Both the position numbers and the translations under genes were made by a program. Below are positions 5,703-6,610 of a stretch of 6,610 nucleotides of DNA, piece after piece. The stretch spans positions 1 through 6,610 of the forward strand of contig JAFLUR010000129.1 in assembly GCA_022508725.1 (NCBI GenBank), given 5' to 3'. Numbering within the stretch: the first letter of the stretch is position 1; each line of letters starts with the position of its first letter. Below the pieces are notes generated by a model, which was not told the DNA's origin, made no database searches, and worked only from the letters and a program-made list of their open reading frames with translations. This stretch comes from Oscillospiraceae bacterium (GTDB lineage Bacteria; Bacillota; Clostridia; UBA1381).

Positions 5703-6193
5703 AAAAGCACATCCTTTCCATATTCGATTTTTAGCATATCCCGTCCGTATTGCAGTCTTTTCCTCACTGCCGCAGGTGAAACGGAGAGTATATCCGCTAT
5801 TTCGGAGGTTTTATATCCCTCAACATAATATAGGTGAATAACAGTCCTGTATTTTGCGGGCAAATTCAAAAGCTCCGTAAAAATACCGATGTCATTGTCC
5901 GATTTGCAATATTCGGCTGCATCATCAAGATTTATGTGATTTCTGACCTTGCGGAATTTTATAGTATTCTTACATATATTTGTTGCCACCCTTATAAGCC
6001 AAGCCTTTTTGTGTTCTTCGTCCGTAAATGATATTGAGGTTGATATATATTTCAAAAAAACATCCGAAACGGCATCCTCCGCATCCGCATTATTGCGAAG
6101 CAAGGTAAAACACAATTTGAACAGCATGTTTGAATATGTTTTAACTGTATTTTCAACATCATTATCATCCGGCCGAAATGATAAATTTTCCAT
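5699..6193 (-). CDS. ECF-type sigma-70 family RNA polymerase sigma factor
   Basis: A 164-residue sigma factor made only of regions 2 and 4, the usual ECF architecture. Region 2 spans about 15-80, with NNADAEDAVSDVFLKYI (34-50, core binding and -10 melting) and HKKAWLIRVATNICKN (61-76, -10 recognition). Region 4 spans about 108-155, with LPAKYRTVIHLYYVEGY then the helix-turn-helix SEIADILSVSPAAVRKRL (130-147) that contacts the -35 box. I chose the ATG at 6191-6193, served by AAAGGAG (GGAG at 6205-6208, complement) with 11 nt spacing; a GTG seven codons earlier overlaps that ribosome site and is unlikely. Its TGA stop overlaps the ATG of the DUF4179 membrane protein, the expected partner that would sequester it until a signal arrives. 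The target promoters are unknown; I saw no convincing ECF-type promoter upstream, only sigma-A-like ones, so autoregulation is unproven. Confidence 0.9.
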   Translation of the reverse strand: MENLSFRPDDNDVENTVKTYSNMLFKLCFTLLRNNADAEDAVSDVFLKYISTSISFTDEEHKKAWLIRVATNICKNTIKFRKVRNHINLDDAAEYCKSDNDIGIFTELLNLPAKYRTVIHLYYVEGYKTSEIADILSVSPAAVRKRLQYGRDMLKIEYGKDVLL

Positions 6194-6260
6194 TTCCTTA
6201 TCAACTCCTTTCACTTATAACACAATTCAGAAATGTAGATTGTGATATTTATTTCAAAAA

Positions 6261-6290
6261 ATTATGATTTTTTTCGTTATCGATTGACAA
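6261..6290 (-). promoter_or_regulatory. Candidate proximal promoter of the sigma/DUF4179 operon
   Basis: On the minus strand there is TTGTCA (6285-6290), an 18-bp spacer and CATAAT (6261-6266); each box matches 5/6. It would give a leader of about 60 nt before the sigma ATG. Not distinguishable from the distal candidate without mapping. Confidence 0.4.
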
Positions 6291-6407
6291 ACACGATTTT
6301 TTGTATAAGGAACCGGCAAAATAGGGCGTCTTATCGTCAATATGTCCGTAATCGTTTATCATTTGAACCCAAATCAATCTCCGAGTTCCGATTTATTGCT
6401 TTATATT

Positions 6408-6436
6408 ATTATAGTGCAATTATTCATATATTGCAA
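6408..6436 (-). promoter_or_regulatory. Candidate distal promoter of the sigma/DUF4179 operon
   Basis: On the minus strand there is TTGCAA (6431-6436), a 17-bp spacer and a perfect TATAAT (6408-6413). If used, it makes a leader of about 208 nt. The -35 box is part of a small inverted repeat TGCAAT-N9-ATTGCA (6415-6435). The remainder of the 6194-6460 gap is AT-rich with no convincing gene. Confidence 0.45.
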
Positions 6437-6466
6437 TCTGTATTAAGATATGGTTCGATATAACTG

Positions 6467-6484
6467 TTTAGAAAAAAATCTAAA
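6467..6484. promoter_or_regulatory. Upstream operator TTTAGA-N6-TCTAAA of the SdpR-like gene
   Basis: Six-bp arms TTTAGA (6467-6472) and TCTAAA (6479-6484) around an A6 centre, just upstream of the -35 box. With flanks it reads CTG-TTTAGA-N6-TCTAAA-TA, matching the downstream operator at 20 of 23 positions. Confidence 0.6.
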
Positions 6485-6490
6485 TAGCTG

Positions 6491-6519
6491 TTGACAAATT
6501 AACTGTAATATGATATACT
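6491..6519 (+). promoter_or_regulatory. Promoter of the ArsR/SdpR-like gene
   Basis: Perfect TTGACA (6491-6496), a 17-bp spacer and TATACT (6514-6519). Transcription should start near 6526, inside the downstream operator, so repressor binding would cover the start point. Confidence 0.8.
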
Positions 6520-6522
6520 CTG

Positions 6523-6540
6523 TTTAGATAATTATCTAAA
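6523..6540. promoter_or_regulatory. Downstream operator, perfect 18-bp palindrome
   Basis: TTTAGATAATTATCTAAA is its own complement. It begins three bases after the -10 box and spans the predicted start of transcription. Its centre is 56 bp from that of the upstream operator. This is the expected layout for autorepression by the dimeric ArsR-type protein encoded next. Confidence 0.7.
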
Positions 6541-6560
6541 TACTATTAGGGAGGAATATA

Positions 6561-6610
6561 ATGGGATTTGCGGAAACATTTAAGGCTCTTGCGGACTCCA
6601 ACAGACGCGA
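6561..6610 (+). CDS. ArsR-family (SdpR-like) repressor, first 16 codons, cut by window end
   Basis: The frame from the ATG at 6561 reads MGFAETFKALADSNRR and leaves the window open. The FKALADSNRR block is the first-helix signature of ArsR-family winged-helix repressors (usual form FKALADPTRRxIL) and is closest to the SdpR-type autorepressors of Firmicutes, which typically precede an SdpI-like membrane immunity protein. That partner would lie outside the window. AGGGAGG (6548-6554) with 6 nt spacing supports the start. The promoter bracketed by two matching palindromes argues for tight autorepression. Metal-binding residues, which would tell an arsenic/metal sensor from SdpR type, are not reached, so the subfamily is an inference. 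Confidence 0.8.
   Translation, partial: MGFAETFKALADSNRR

Noticed and set aside
6221..6244. Inverted repeat CACAAT-N12-ATTGTG in the sigma gene leader.
   Set aside because: Arms of only 6 AT-rich bp with a 12-nt spacer; such pairs are frequent by chance in this composition.
6242..6463. Rightward 73-codon ORF in the sigma/ArsR intergenic region.
   Set aside because: It lacks a ribosome site, has a Tyr/Phe/Ile/Arg-rich composition typical of AT-rich non-coding DNA, and overlaps candidate leftward promoters.
1..6610. CRISPR arrays, tRNA or rRNA genes, riboswitches, toxin-antitoxin or defence modules.
   Set aside because: I saw no regularly spaced repeats, no tRNA cloverleaf or rRNA motifs, no recognisable riboswitch core and no toxin/antitoxin or nuclease gene pair on either strand.

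Overview
The window looks like a piece of a Clostridia-class (Bacillota) chromosome, probably from an animal-gut member of the Oscillospiraceae/Lachnospiraceae type. The reasons are moderate-to-low GC by eye, strong AGGAGG-type ribosome sites, near-consensus sigma-A promoters, a DUF6809 protein, an ECF sigma/DUF4179 pair, an SdpR-like ArsR regulator and a GH2 enzyme of beta-glucuronidase type. This placement is inference from family content; no 16S or other marker gene is present.

Layout, left to right. (1) 1-380: the 5' part of an IS1182-family transposase gene (minus strand, running off the left edge) with its own promoter and a probable IS end, directly abutting what looks like a fragment of another IS end (IS21-like). 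(2) 555-848: a small DUF6809-family gene (+). (3) 869-2350 (minus): an HxlR-type regulator reading frame carrying an in-frame TGA at codon 9, followed after 51 nt by a radical SAM enzyme gene starting at TTG. (4) 2388-2465: a compact divergent control region. Two sigma-A promoters face away from each other with overlapping -10 boxes, next to a 7+7 bp palindrome. The leftward promoter serves hxlR-rSAM and the rightward one serves the GH2 gene. (5) 2604-4268 (+): a cytoplasmic GH2 glycosidase with both catalytic glutamates and the N-x-K glucuronate signature. It is bracketed by inverted copies of a repeat (2487-2590 and 4406-4508); the right copy is one half of a complete 229-bp MITE-like element with perfect 15-bp terminal inverted repeats (4280-4508). 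(6) 4554-6193 (minus): an ECF sigma factor and a membrane-anchored DUF4179 putative anti-sigma factor, overlapping by ATGA. (7) 6194-6560: a 367-bp gap with no convincing gene. It holds two candidate leftward promoters for the sigma operon and, at its right end, a perfect TTGACA promoter bracketed by two near-identical TTTAGA-N6-TCTAAA operators. (8) 6561-6610: the first 16 codons of an ArsR/SdpR-like repressor.

Functional reading. HxlR proteins commonly repress neighbouring or divergent genes, and the single palindrome beside the GH2 -35 box and inside the hxlR leader suggests that one regulator once controlled both the radical SAM enzyme and the glucuronidase. The in-frame TGA, plus unusual residues at conserved positions, suggests that this regulator is now inactive or made at low level, so both transcripts may be derepressed. 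The sigma/DUF4179 pair is a standard envelope-responsive switch with unknown signal. The least described elements are the radical SAM family (no known product) and the repeat family surrounding the glycosidase. No clear new multi-gene defence or biosynthetic system is visible.
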